Shown: positions 6,653 through 15,271, counted from the stretch's first letter. The stretch is DNA of 32,043 nucleotides from JAQBGV01 sp032128395 (GCA_032128395.1 JAQBGV010000105.1:1-32043); one strand, 5' to 3'. Made by a program: numbers and translations. The notes: a model not told the origin generated them from the letters alone.

Positions 6653-7641
6653 TCCCCCGCTCTGGTGCGGGCCGCATCGAGGTCCTGGGTCATTTTGTCG
6701 ACGCGTTTTCCGAGCTGACCATCGGCTCCGTAGACCCGTCGGTAGACGCGGAGCGCCTCGTCCGCCAGATCCAGTTTGCCATCTTGGAGGGCTCCGGTGA
6801 AGACGAGCCGCCAGTAGTCGCCGAAGATCCGCAGGCGCGTATCGAGAAGGCCCGGACCGTCACCATGGACCGCCAGCATCGAACGCGCAGCGTTGTCGAA
6901 CGCAGCGCTTCGACCTGCCTGGTCGTTCTTCGCGAGGGTGCTCACCACGCGGGTGTATACAGCGACCACATCGCGAACCCCCAGACGTAGCATCAACTGA
7001 GGATCGACACCATCCACCGCACGCGCTTCGGCCAGACGCGCCTCGCTCCCCCGACCCTCGATCAGAAGCGATTCGAGAATCGTGACCGCCGCAACGCACG
7101 CGGTACTCTCGGGTTGTTCCGCTGCGAGGACTCGCGCTGCGATCAGCTCGATCGCCCCGCGCAGCGCCGCTTCGGTCTCTTTCTTGCTTTGAGGGCGGAA
7201 CTGCGACTGGGACGGACCGGGAACGATGCGCTCCCCCCGGTCAGTGAGGACCACGAAGTAGGGGTATCCGCGTCCTCCCATCTGCTGGATCACTGATTGA
7301 TCCGGAACGTTCGAGAGCTGCGCGGAGATGTTCAGGTACGGGACGAATTCCTTGGAAAGCTCAACCCACCACTCGGCAAGGAGGGGACCCCCCTCCATTT
7401 GATTGCACGGCGGTCAGGGCGAGTAGCTGCGGGTGAAGTACCCGAGGATCGGCTTCCTTTCGGTCCGCGCGCGTTCTTTCGCCGCACTCAAAGTGGACGT
7501 CCATTCCACTTTCGAGACGAATTCCTTCTTCAGCTTCTCCTCGTAGTTCCTCCGAAGGGTCGCCGCATCACGGCTCTGAGCCTCGAGTGGGCCGGAGAAC
7601 AAGAGGAGGAGTACACCCATCCCTAGAAGGGACCGTCGCAT
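6649..7641 (-). CDS. Predicted selenoprotein: secreted thioredoxin-like protein with Sec-Pro-Pro-Cys centre (TGA at 7416-7414 read through)
   Basis: Read with TGA as selenocysteine, the frame gives 330 residues. A signal peptide (1-21, MRRSLLGMGVLLLLFSGPLEA) leads to a thioredoxin-fold start (ERKPILGYFTRSYSP, 61-75), then U76-P-P-C79, NQMEGGPL, a GGRGYPYFVVL strand with the expected cis-proline (Pro127), and a C-terminal helical region of unknown function (about 150-330). The TGA falls exactly where thioredoxin_7-type proteins have the first Cys of CxxC. The two halves join with no frameshift. ATG 7641 has AGAGGAG 6 nt upstream, whereas the ATG after the TGA (7398) has no ribosome site. A SECIS-like hairpin lies at 7396-7380. 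TGA is a normal stop elsewhere in the window, so this is not a recoded genome. Alternatives are a nonsense mutation or sequencing error of a Cys codon. Arginase follows with a 4-nt overlap. Confidence 0.78.
7380..7396 (-). promoter_or_regulatory. Candidate bacterial SECIS hairpin
   Basis: In the mRNA, GGAGGGG (7396-7390), loop GGU (7389-7387) and CCCCUCC (7386-7380) form a perfect 7-bp stem. Twenty-four nucleotides separate the UGA (7416-7414) from the apical loop. Published rules for bacterial SECIS elements ask for a short stem, a loop with G among its first two bases, and roughly 16-37 nt between UGA and loop. All three are met. Assigned by eye, without an energy calculation. Confidence 0.7.
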
Positions 7642-7813
7642 CGGGAACTCCTCTCGGGGGCCGCGCTGCCCGGCGGCACGGCAAAGATGGTCGGGCCAAA
7701 TCGTGCGATCTCTCGAAGTTCTGAGAGCGTAGCAGGGTCCCCTAGGATACCACAGGGGCGGATCCGGGAGGAGCCGGCTCGTTCCCGAGGAAGCCCTCTC
7801 GACGGAGGAGATC

Positions 7814-8323
7814 ATGGACCGAATCAGGCGACGCCGGCCGTCCCTCACCGTCCGAGGAGTCATCGAACACAAGGGGCGATACCTGTTCCTCGAGGCGGTC
7901 GACAGCTCGAGTCGCGTCCCGGGGGAGCCGTGGTACTTCCTCCCGGGGGGCCACGTCGGACACGAGGAGGGTCTCTCCGCTGCGCTCGAGCGCGAGGTCG
8001 CCGAGGAGACGGGGCTCAAGGTCGAGGCGGTCGGACCGCTGTTCGCCCGGGAGTTCATCGCTTCTCGACATCGCCGACTTTCCCCCGAGATGCCCCCGGA
8101 CCACCACGTCATCGCGCTGATCTTCCTCTGCCGCCCCCGCGCGGGTTCCGCGGTCGATGTCCGGATCCCTCCCGCTCTCGACGAAACAAGTGTGGTCCGT
8201 GGGGCTCGCTGGCTCGCGCCCGCTGAGCTCGCCCCACTGGATCTGCGCCCTCCGCACCTCTCTGCGGCACTCGCGTCACTCGCGGAGCCGAACGACCACT
8301 TCCTTTTCTGGCCGGAAGAGTAG
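7814..8323 (+). CDS. Nudix hydrolase
   Basis: A 169-residue single-domain protein with a complete Nudix box, GHVGHEE...REVAEETGL, fitting Gx5Ex7REUxEExGU. An N-terminal strand (SLTVRGVIEHKGRYLFLEA) and the WYFLPGG lead-in are typical of the fold. The family hydrolyses nucleoside diphosphates linked to a variable moiety; the substrate cannot be predicted here. The start ATG follows GGAGGAGATC, a strong ribosome site. It is divergent from the thioredoxin-like selenoprotein operon (172 nt between starts, with a TAGGAT -10-like element near 7744) and 80 nt upstream of topoisomerase VI B on the same strand. It could be co-transcribed with that gene, but a functional link is not evident. Confidence 0.92.
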   Translation: MDRIRRRRPSLTVRGVIEHKGRYLFLEAVDSSSRVPGEPWYFLPGGHVGHEEGLSAALEREVAEETGLKVEAVGPLFAREFIASRHRRLSPEMPPDHHVIALIFLCRPRAGSAVDVRIPPALDETSVVRGARWLAPAELAPLDLRPPHLSAALASLAEPNDHFLFWPEE

Positions 8324-8403
8324 GCACCGCGCGAGCCATCGTTAGAATCCCCCGTCGTCGCCGCACCCCGCGCATCCGGGCGGGCGAGGGGAGGGGAGAA
8401 TCG

Positions 8404-10305
8404 TTGCCGAGTCGCACCGCCAGCCGCCGCTCGTCCCGCGCGGCAAAACAGCCATCAAAGGCCACTCATCAGAGCAAGACGAAGAAGACACCGAAGACGA
8501 AGAAGTCGAAGAAGACGAGCGCCGCCGCGCCTCAGCGCGCGGAGCAGTCGAAGAAGACCGAGAAAAAATCGGCGAAGAAGCGCACTGAGGCGGAGAAGAC
8601 CGGAGCTGGTCAGCTGGACCTCTTCGATGCGGTGACACCGGTGGACTCCCTCCCTCAGGAATCCCTTCTTTCGGCCTCCCTCGCGGATGAGTCGGAACCG
8701 TCGGCCGACCAGAAGCGACGACGTCAGGCACCCGGAGAGCGGGCCACCGCGGAACAGCTCGCGACCCGGCAGAAGGACATCTCGGTCAGCGAGTTCTTCG
8801 CAAAGAACCGCCACCTCCTCGGATTCGACAGCCCGGCCCGTGCGCTGCTGACCACGGTGCGCGAGGCGGTCGACAACTCCCTCGATGCTTGCGAAGAAGC
8901 CGGAATCCTCCCGGATCTCCTCGTCGAATTGACCCAGTCACGCGAGAACCGGTTCACGGTGCTCGTCAGGGACAACGGCCCCGGGATCGTGAAGGCACAG
9001 CTCGCGAAGATCTTCGGCCGCCTCCTCTACGGTTCGAAGTTCCACGCCCACAAGCAGACCCGAGGGCAGCAAGGGATCGGCATCAGCGCGGCAGGGATGT
9101 ACGGCACGCTGACCACCGGTCAACCGATGAGAGTGACGAGCCGCACGTCCCAACGTCGTCCCGCCATCTGCATCGATCTCACCATCGACATGGCGAAGAA
9201 CCAGCCGATCGTGCGGAACGAGCGCGAGATCGAGGTCGAGTGGAAGCACGGCACCCAGATCGAGATCGTGCTCGAGGCGACTTACAAGAAGGGGAAGCAC
9301 TCCGTCGACGCCTTCCTCGAACAGGTGTCGATCGCGAACCCACACGTCCGGATCGAGTATCGCAATCCCACCGACCCCGAGCCGATCATCCTGGAACGCG
9401 TCACCTCCGACCTGCCCGCTGAGCCGAAGGAGATCCTCCCCCATCCGCACGGGGTCGAACTCGGGGTGTTGATGAACTGGCTGAAGGAGACGCCGTCGCG
9501 AACTCTCTCCGGATTCCTCCAGACCGAGTTCTCTCGTATCACGCCGAAGGTGGTCGAGAAGATCGTCGAGACGAGCGCCACCCTCGGGAAGCCGCTCGCT
9601 CCCGACAAGAACCCGCGGCGATTCTCGCCTCAGGAGATCGAGCAACTCCACCGCGCCATCGCCGAGACCCAGCTGATGGCTCCTCCGACGAACTGTCTCT
9701 CGCCGATCGGCGAGGCGCTGATCGAGAAGACCCTCGCCCGCAATCTCGAGGTCGAGCTGATCCTCTCGGTCACCCGTTCCCCGGCGGTGTATCGCGGCAA
9801 TCCGTTTCAGATCGAGGTGGGGCTCGCGTACGGGGGTGATCTCCCCGCCGATGACCTCGCCACCGTCTACCGATTCGCGAACCGGGTGCCGCTGCAGTAC
9901 GAGCAGGGAGCGTGCGCGATCCACAGTGCGGTGGTGAACGTGCCGTGGCGAAACTACGAGGTTCAACAGGCGCGCGGAGCGCTCCCCACCGGGCCGATCG
10001 CCCTGATGGTGCACATCGCCTCGGTCTGGGTACCCTACACCTCCGAGAGCAAGAAGGCGGTCGCGCACTACGATGAGGTGCTCAAGGAGATGCGCCTCGC
10101 CGTGATGGAAGTCGGACGGAAGCTCGCGATCCACCTCCGGCGGCGACGTCGTGAGGCGGACGCCGATCGCAAGCAGTCCTACATCAAGAGCTACATCCCT
10201 GAGATCGGAATCGCCCTCCAGGAGATCCTCGGGCTCACCGATCCTCAGCGGTCGAAGACGGAGTCGCACCTCGCCGAAGTCCTCGAGCGCAGCCGCAAGC
10301 TGTGA
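8404..10305 (+). CDS. top6B: DNA topoisomerase VI subunit B (ATPase subunit)
   Basis: A 633-residue GHKL ATPase of the type IIB topoisomerase. Residues 1-110 are an extra tail, the first 65 rich in Lys/Ala/Ser and histone H1-like (KTKKTPKTKKSKK). The conserved part starts near 120 (QKDISVSEFFAKNRHLLGFD). ATP-site motifs are REAVDNSLDAC (153-163), VRDNGPGI (188-195) and GQQGIGISAAGMYG (221-234). Near residue 556, YTSESKKAVA carries the transducer switch lysine. Archaeal subunits are about 530 residues, so the core is complete. The start is TTG 8404, preceded by GGGGAGAATCG; no better upstream start is seen. With subunit A, encoded 20 nt downstream, it relaxes and decatenates duplex DNA. Topoisomerase VI is patchy in bacteria, which suggests ancient transfer. 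Confidence 0.95.
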   Translation: MPSRTASRRSSRAAKQPSKATHQSKTKKTPKTKKSKKTSAAAPQRAEQSKKTEKKSAKKRTEAEKTGAGQLDLFDAVTPVDSLPQESLLSASLADESEPSADQKRRRQAPGERATAEQLATRQKDISVSEFFAKNRHLLGFDSPARALLTTVREAVDNSLDACEEAGILPDLLVELTQSRENRFTVLVRDNGPGIVKAQLAKIFGRLLYGSKFHAHKQTRGQQGIGISAAGMYGTLTTGQPMRVTSRTSQRRPAICIDLTIDMAKNQPIVRNEREIEVEWKHGTQIEIVLEATYKKGKHSVDAFLEQVSIANPHVRIEYRNPTDPEPIILERVTSDLPAEPKEILPHPHGVELGVLMNWLKETPSRTLSGFLQTEFSRITPKVVEKIVETSATLGKPLAPDKNPRRFSPQEIEQLHRAIAETQLMAPPTNCLSPIGEALIEKTLARNLEVELILSVTRSPAVYRGNPFQIEVGLAYGGDLPADDLATVYRFANRVPLQYEQGACAIHSAVVNVPWRNYEVQQARGALPTGPIALMVHIASVWVPYTSESKKAVAHYDEVLKEMRLAVMEVGRKLAIHLRRRRREADADRKQSYIKSYIPEIGIALQEILGLTDPQRSKTESHLAEVLERSRKL

Positions 10306-10325
10306 ATCGAAGAGGGAGATCTCGC

Positions 10326-11603
10326 ATGGCCAAGAAGAAGCCCGCGAAGAAGTCGACAAGGCGGATCCCGGCGAAAACGAGCAAGAAGACGCAGCCTGGA
10401 GCGGACGAGTCGAGCGGTGAGAACGAAGTCACCCTCGCCTCCGGCGCCGGCACCGGCAAGAAGGTCGGGCCGGAATACCTCCAGCAGGTGCGCCATCAGA
10501 ACCGCAAGCTCGACCAGGCGACGATCCAGAGCATCGTCGGAACCGCGAACCGGATCAATCAGACGATCCTCGCGCGGCAGAGGCCTGATCTGAAGTTCCC
10601 CATCCGGTCGCTCTCGAACGTCAGCTACAGCCCCAAGAAGGGTTACCTCGAAATCGGTCGCGGCCGCAAGGAGCGCGCTCTGACGGTGAACACCGTCAAG
10701 GGTTTCGCGCAGACGCTGCGGATGATGGGGCTCTCCAAGCAACTCGTCGAGACGAACGACTTCGCGACGAAACGAGACGTCTACTACCAGTCGAAGAACT
10801 GGGGCGAGGCCAAGTTCAACGAGCAGGACGAGTCCGACACGGTGATGGACGACATCGAGGCGCTCTTCTCGGTCGATGACGTCTCGCGCGAGCAACTGCG
10901 TTTCGTCCCCGACGAGCACGGGGGCGCGGTCGCCGGGGAACTCATCGTCCACGATCCCGATCTCGAGACCGGGCAGATCGAGCGGATCGACTGTACCCGG
11001 TTCGGCAGTGGCGCGTACTCGATCCCGAGCTCGGTCGAGCACCTCAGTTTCGAGACCGATGCGAAGTTCATCCTCGCGATCGAGACGGGCGGAATCTTCC
11101 AGCGCCTGCAGAGCCACAAGTTCTGGCGAAAGTCGAACTGCATCCTCGTCAGCCTGGCCGGCGTGCCGACCCGATCGACCCGCCGCTTCATCCGGCGACT
11201 CTCGGAGCAGGCGCGCATCCCCGTGTACGCCTTCGTCGACTGCGACCCCTACGGCATCAGCAATATCTATCGCACGCTGAAGGTCGGGTCGGGGAACGCC
11301 GCGCACATCAACAAGTTCTTCTGCGTCCCCAGTGCGTCCTACCTCGGGGTGACTCCCGAGGACATCGTGAAATACGACCTCCCGACCCACCCGCTCAAGG
11401 ACGTCGACATCAAACGCGCGAAGGACGCCCTGAAGAACGACCCGTTCTTCCAGAGCAAGAAGCGTTGGATCGCCGCGATCGAACAACTCCTAAAAATGGG
11501 GGTCCGCGCCGAGCAGCAGGCGCTCGCGAAGTGGGGGCTCAATTACGTGATCGACGAGTACCTTCCCCAGAAGCTCGCAGATCCTGGGAAATTCCTTCCG
11601 TGA
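10326..11603 (+). CDS. top6A: DNA topoisomerase VI subunit A (Spo11-like cleavage subunit)
   Basis: A 425-residue homologue of Top6A/Spo11. The winged-helix CAP domain contains TKRDVYYQSKN, with Tyr154 (second Tyr, aligned to Spo11 RDIFY) as the likely DNA-linking nucleophile. The Toprim domain shows Glu253 (AIETGGIFQRL) and the acidic pair Asp305/Asp307 (FVDCDPYGISN). A Lys/Ala/Thr-rich tail of about 45 residues (MAKKKPAKKSTRRIPAKTSKK) precedes the conserved core, echoing the tail on subunit B. ATG 10326 is chosen because AGGGAG at 10313-10318 is well spaced. The gene directly follows subunit B, so an A2B2 enzyme is expected. All catalytic residues I can check are present. Confidence 0.95.
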   Translation: MAKKKPAKKSTRRIPAKTSKKTQPGADESSGENEVTLASGAGTGKKVGPEYLQQVRHQNRKLDQATIQSIVGTANRINQTILARQRPDLKFPIRSLSNVSYSPKKGYLEIGRGRKERALTVNTVKGFAQTLRMMGLSKQLVETNDFATKRDVYYQSKNWGEAKFNEQDESDTVMDDIEALFSVDDVSREQLRFVPDEHGGAVAGELIVHDPDLETGQIERIDCTRFGSGAYSIPSSVEHLSFETDAKFILAIETGGIFQRLQSHKFWRKSNCILVSLAGVPTRSTRRFIRRLSEQARIPVYAFVDCDPYGISNIYRTLKVGSGNAAHINKFFCVPSASYLGVTPEDIVKYDLPTHPLKDVDIKRAKDALKNDPFFQSKKRWIAAIEQLLKMGVRAEQQALAKWGLNYVIDEYLPQKLADPGKFLP

Positions 11604-11633
11604 CCAACCGCCCGCGATCGGTGCGCCACGGCC

Positions 11634-11664
11634 GGGGGGACCTCGCCCCTACGGAGGTCTCCCC
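11634..11664 (+). terminator. Terminator-like hairpin after topoisomerase VI A
   Basis: GGGGGGACCTC (11634-11644) pairs with GAGGTCTCCCC (11654-11664) over 11 bp including one G-U pair, with a 9-nt loop. It lies between two convergent genes. No clear T-run follows, so termination strength is uncertain. Confidence 0.4.
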
Positions 11665-11683
11665 CTCGTTCCCGCGCTGAAGT

Positions 11684-14566
11684 TCAGGGGAGTGTCATGC
11701 GAACTTCGACCGTCTCCCCCATGCGTGCGGTGAACATGCGCTCGACCCCGAGCTCCTCGCCGTCCCGTCGGAGCTGGACGCGGTAGTCCCCGGGACCCAA
11801 ACTCGGGAAGACGTAGACCCCCTCTGCGCTGGTGCGAACCGGGAGCCCCAAGTTGCGCGCCTCCCCCTCGGAATCGCGGATCACCACGCCGATGTCGGTC
11901 GCAGGGAGACCCGTCGCATCGGTGACGATCACCCGTACCGTGCCACTGACCTGCACCGTGACGTCATGCGAGACCGTCTCGTCCCCCTGCACGGTGAAAT
12001 CCCTCGAGAATGCCTGCCGATAGCCGATCCCTTGCATGAACAACCGGAACCGACCGGGGCTGAGCCCCTTGAACGAGAAGTGCCCCTCGCTGTCGGTCTC
12101 GGTCCGGCCCCTCCATTCGGTCTCCCCCTCCTCGGGCAACACCGAGAACAGGAAGAGTTCTACATCGATGGCCGGGGATCCATCTTCGCTGCGGGCGATC
12201 CCCTCGACCGCACCATCGGGGATCGTGAACTCCTGCTCGTAGTCGATCGCCTGAGTGAGTTCGACTACTCCGATCGTCACCATCGATTGAGGTTCCTTCG
12301 ACACCGCGACGTTCCACTGGCGAAACGCGAGGTTTCGGATCTCGAACCATCCCTCGGCGTCGGTGGAGCTCGACTCGAAGGTGACTTCTTCGCGATCGTT
12401 CTGAGAAGAGACGGTGACGAAGGCTTGGGTGAGCGGGGCTCCGGAGGTATCGCGGACGTGGCCACGGAGCGTCGCGAGGCTCGCGAGTTCGACGAAGTCG
12501 ACGATCGCGTCGCGGTCCGCGGGAACGTTCTCGAACTTCATCTTGAACGGCCCCGCGTCATCTTCGAAGGTGCTGTGGAGCACCACGTACATCCCAGGGT
12601 TGACGTTCTCGATCTCGTAGGCGCCCCCGACCACTGGAGCGATCGAGAGTTCGGCCATCTTGTTGTCGAGGGTCATCGAGACCGCGATGACCTGGGACCC
12701 TTCGACCCGTTCGCCGTTCTCATCGATGACGTCACCCCGGATGCTCGGACCGGTCGACACCGGGACCCGGATCTCGATCTGCTGGTCCTGATCGGGCTCG
12801 ACCCACGTGTCGACGGGGCGGTACCCCGGGTGCAGCACCCGGATGAGGGTCCGGCGCAGGGGCAGATCAGCGAGCAGAGCGATCCCGTCCGCGCCGGTCC
12901 GGCCCGCGTTCCGAACGCGCTCATCGATCGATTTCCCCCGGTGGATGAAGTCGACGGTCCCGGGAAGATGGTCCAGGTGCGGGTACGCGCACGCTCCGGC
13001 GACCGGAGCCCCGGAGCGCTCCTCGAACACGACGACCCTCACCGCCGCCCCTGGCGTGAGAGGGAGATCACCCGCGGTCACCCGCTCCGCCGCGGCGACC
13101 GCGACGGTGATCGTCTCGCTCCGCACGCTGCCCTCACGGTAGGCCCAGACCCAGTAGCGTCCCGGGGACAACCCCCCGAAGTAGAACGAGCCGTCTTCCT
13201 CATCGAACGTCCGAATCACCGGGTCGGAGTATCTCTGCGCCCCGACGTCCTTCTGGATCCCGACCAAGGCGCCGGCGACGAGGTCGCCGCTCGCGCCATC
13301 GATCACGTGACCGACGATCGAAGTCTCGAAGGGGAGAGTGATCGTCCACGGTCCGAGCTCACCCTCGGCGATCGACTCACCCTCGGCGACCGGATCTCCA
13401 TCGCCGGCGGCTTCGGGCGAAGTCCAGAGAACCTCCTGGTACCGCTCCGCCGAAGCAGAGACCACCACGCGCTCCCACGCCTCGGGGATCCGGATCGTCA
13501 CCCGCCCGTCCGCGTCGGCCGATCCACGTCGAATCGTCGCGTCGTCCGATCCGTCCTCGAGGGAGAGTGCGGGCGCCGCGAGTTCAGCAAGGTCCGTCTC
13601 CGGGGGCTGCGTGCACTCGAGAGTCGCCATCGGGATCGGAGTGCCATCGGGATCGACGAGAGTGATCTGTACCTCTCGGGTCGCTCCCGCGAGCGGTGTC
13701 TCGGCGACCGGATCTTCATCCGTCGATGGTTCCTGGGCTCGATGCGCGCCACTGGCGACGGAACTCCCGCCGCGCGTCACGGCGACTCCGCTCCCGGGAC
13801 CGGCGGTCGCCGTGTCCCCTTCATCGAGTGCAACTGTCTCGCCGTCGCGCACGACCTCGACCGGATCGCCCCCGGTCGAGAGCACCACGACGGTGATGAG
13901 CACAGCGAGCCCGCCCCCGATCGCTGCGAGTTTCCGTCGATCCATCTCGGTTCCCTCTCTCGGTAGCGGGTCCATCTCCCGGACCCTCAAGCGGACACGT
14001 GCATCGGTGGCAAAGAGTTCGAGGAGCGGGGTGGCGATGCTCGCACGCCGCTGCGACGCCGCATTCCACTCCCCACTCCCACTGCTGAGACGGAGTCCAT
14101 CGCGATCGCGTTCGAGAACCCCATGATCGAGGTCGAAACGACTTCCATCGTCGAGTTCGAGACGGGCGCTCCCATCCGTCAGTCGGACGGCATCGCCGCG
14201 AGCGAGCGCGCCCTTCGCTCCCAAGTCGTGCCAGGGACCGTCCCCCGTGCGCAGCTCGATCTTTCCGGTCTGCGCGACGATCGGCCATGAGGTCCCCGCT
14301 CGATCGACTGCGAGGACGAACCAGAGGCCGAGCCCCAGCAGTGCGGCCGCTGCGAGCGGAGCGAGGAACGCACGGCGCTCGCGACGGTGTGCCCGATGAA
14401 CCACCGCTGGGAGCTCGCGGCGCATCTGATCGCGCCAGCGCCGCATCGCCAGTTCCGAGGGACGTGCAGGGTGGTCGGCGCGCTGGAGGAGCCGGGCGAT
14501 GTTCCTGTTCGCGGTCTCCTCGGGGGAGTGGAGCGGGAGCTGGTTCCGATCCGGGTGATCATGCAT
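11684..14566 (-). CDS. FecR-like anti-sigma region fused to a Cna_B/carboxypeptidase-regulatory repeat protein
   Basis: A 960-residue product in one open frame. Residues 1-65 are an Arg-rich cytoplasmic segment, 66-87 a membrane helix, and about 95-200 a FecR-like beta domain (IVAQTGKIELRTGDGPWHDL, RLELDDGSRFDL). A second hydrophobic segment (about 212-230, LAAIGGGLAVLITVVVLSTGG) is followed by at least seven carboxypeptidase-regulatory/Cna_B-like repeats with ITLVDPDGTPIP, GHVIDGASGDLVAG, RGDVIDENGERVEG or RGHVRDTSGAPLTQ signatures and GLSPGRYWVW-type ends. Met208 (ATG 13945), preceded by GAGAGAGGG, looks like the start of a separate secreted protein. The frame may therefore be a fusion, or an anti-sigma gene that lost its stop. 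The start overlaps the sigma factor stop by 8 nt, so an anti-sigma role for the N-terminus is likely. Confidence 0.8.
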   Translation of the reverse strand: MHDHPDRNQLPLHSPEETANRNIARLLQRADHPARPSELAMRRWRDQMRRELPAVVHRAHRRERRAFLAPLAAAALLGLGLWFVLAVDRAGTSWPIVAQTGKIELRTGDGPWHDLGAKGALARGDAVRLTDGSARLELDDGSRFDLDHGVLERDRDGLRLSSGSGEWNAASQRRASIATPLLELFATDARVRLRVREMDPLPREGTEMDRRKLAAIGGGLAVLITVVVLSTGGDPVEVVRDGETVALDEGDTATAGPGSGVAVTRGGSSVASGAHRAQEPSTDEDPVAETPLAGATREVQITLVDPDGTPIPMATLECTQPPETDLAELAAPALSLEDGSDDATIRRGSADADGRVTIRIPEAWERVVVSASAERYQEVLWTSPEAAGDGDPVAEGESIAEGELGPWTITLPFETSIVGHVIDGASGDLVAGALVGIQKDVGAQRYSDPVIRTFDEEDGSFYFGGLSPGRYWVWAYREGSVRSETITVAVAAAERVTAGDLPLTPGAAVRVVVFEERSGAPVAGACAYPHLDHLPGTVDFIHRGKSIDERVRNAGRTGADGIALLADLPLRRTLIRVLHPGYRPVDTWVEPDQDQQIEIRVPVSTGPSIRGDVIDENGERVEGSQVIAVSMTLDNKMAELSIAPVVGGAYEIENVNPGMYVVLHSTFEDDAGPFKMKFENVPADRDAIVDFVELASLATLRGHVRDTSGAPLTQAFVTVSSQNDREEVTFESSSTDAEGWFEIRNLAFRQWNVAVSKEPQSMVTIGVVELTQAIDYEQEFTIPDGAVEGIARSEDGSPAIDVELFLFSVLPEEGETEWRGRTETDSEGHFSFKGLSPGRFRLFMQGIGYRQAFSRDFTVQGDETVSHDVTVQVSGTVRVIVTDATGLPATDIGVVIRDSEGEARNLGLPVRTSAEGVYVFPSLGPGDYRVQLRRDGEELGVERMFTARMGETVEVRMTLP

Positions 14567-15170
14567 GGCGCCACCCTTCCCGCCACTTGCCGGCGAGTAG
14601 CTCGAAGGTCCGCCGAAACGCGAGGCGCGCGCGCACGAGAGTCGACTCGACCGACTTCGACGAGGCGGCGCGTCGCCTTGCCATCTCATCGACCGGCATG
14701 GCGTCGACGTACTTTTCGCGGAGGACGTCCTGGTAGTGGCTCGGGAGGGAGGACATCGCCGCACCGACGAGCTCCTCGGTCTCTTCGCGCTCGAGAATCT
14801 CGTCGGGGAGCTCTTCCCGGGAGAGATCGGCGAGCAGGCGATCGATCTCGGGATCGAGCTCCGCGAGCAGGTCGGCTACCCTCTCCCGCGAACGACGGCG
14901 GCGACGGCGGCCGATGTGGTGCCTTGCGATCCCCTGGAGCCACGTCTGGAGGCTCGATCGACCCTCGAAGCGGTGGATCCCCTCGAGCGCGGAGAGAAAC
15001 GTCTCCTGGACGACCTCCTCCGCATCCGGGACCGATCCCCCGACGCGAGAGTGGACGAATCGGTAGAGCGGCTCCGCGGTCCGGGCGTGGAGCCGGTCGA
15101 GCGCCGCGCGATCCCCATCGAGGATCGAGGCGACGAGTGCGCGCTCCTCTTCCCGGGATGTTCCGATCAT
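14559..15170 (-). CDS. RNA polymerase sigma factor, ECF subfamily
   Basis: A 203-residue sigma-70 family protein. Region 2 spans about 10-90 (ALDRLHARTAEPLYRFVHSR, PDAEEVVQETFLSAL, SLQTWLQGIARHHI) and region 4 about 140-195 (LPSHYQDVLREKYVDAMPVDEMA, then SVESTLVRARLAF). A basic RRRRRRRSRER linker follows region 2 and an acidic linker (about 100-135) separates the domains. ATG 15170 is preferred over ATG 15197 because GGAG lies 5 nt upstream. The next gene begins inside its last codons (8-nt overlap) and has a cytoplasmic-plus-membrane FecR-like N-terminus, the usual arrangement for a membrane anti-sigma partner. Likely autoregulated, though I could not define a promoter motif. Confidence 0.92.
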   Translation of the reverse strand: MIGTSREEERALVASILDGDRAALDRLHARTAEPLYRFVHSRVGGSVPDAEEVVQETFLSALEGIHRFEGRSSLQTWLQGIARHHIGRRRRRRSRERVADLLAELDPEIDRLLADLSREELPDEILEREETEELVGAAMSSLPSHYQDVLREKYVDAMPVDEMARRRAASSKSVESTLVRARLAFRRTFELLAGKWREGWRHA

Positions 15171-15271
15171 CGGATCTCCACTCCGCCCGCTCCCCATCCT
15201 CCCAGCTGTGCCCGGGAGACGCGAATTCCTTCGGTAGTTCTCGAAATCGGACCGAGAACTCGCCGACGACC

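Noticed and set aside
7399..8112. Treating the region before and after the TGA at 7414 as two separate genes
   Set aside because: The halves are in one frame, split inside a thioredoxin motif. The second half has no ribosome site, and the first half alone would end before the redox cysteine.
11966..13966. 666-codon plus-strand frame opposite the Cna_B protein
   Set aside because: Composition is Arg/Asp-rich shadow sequence. The minus frame encodes clear repeated beta domains.
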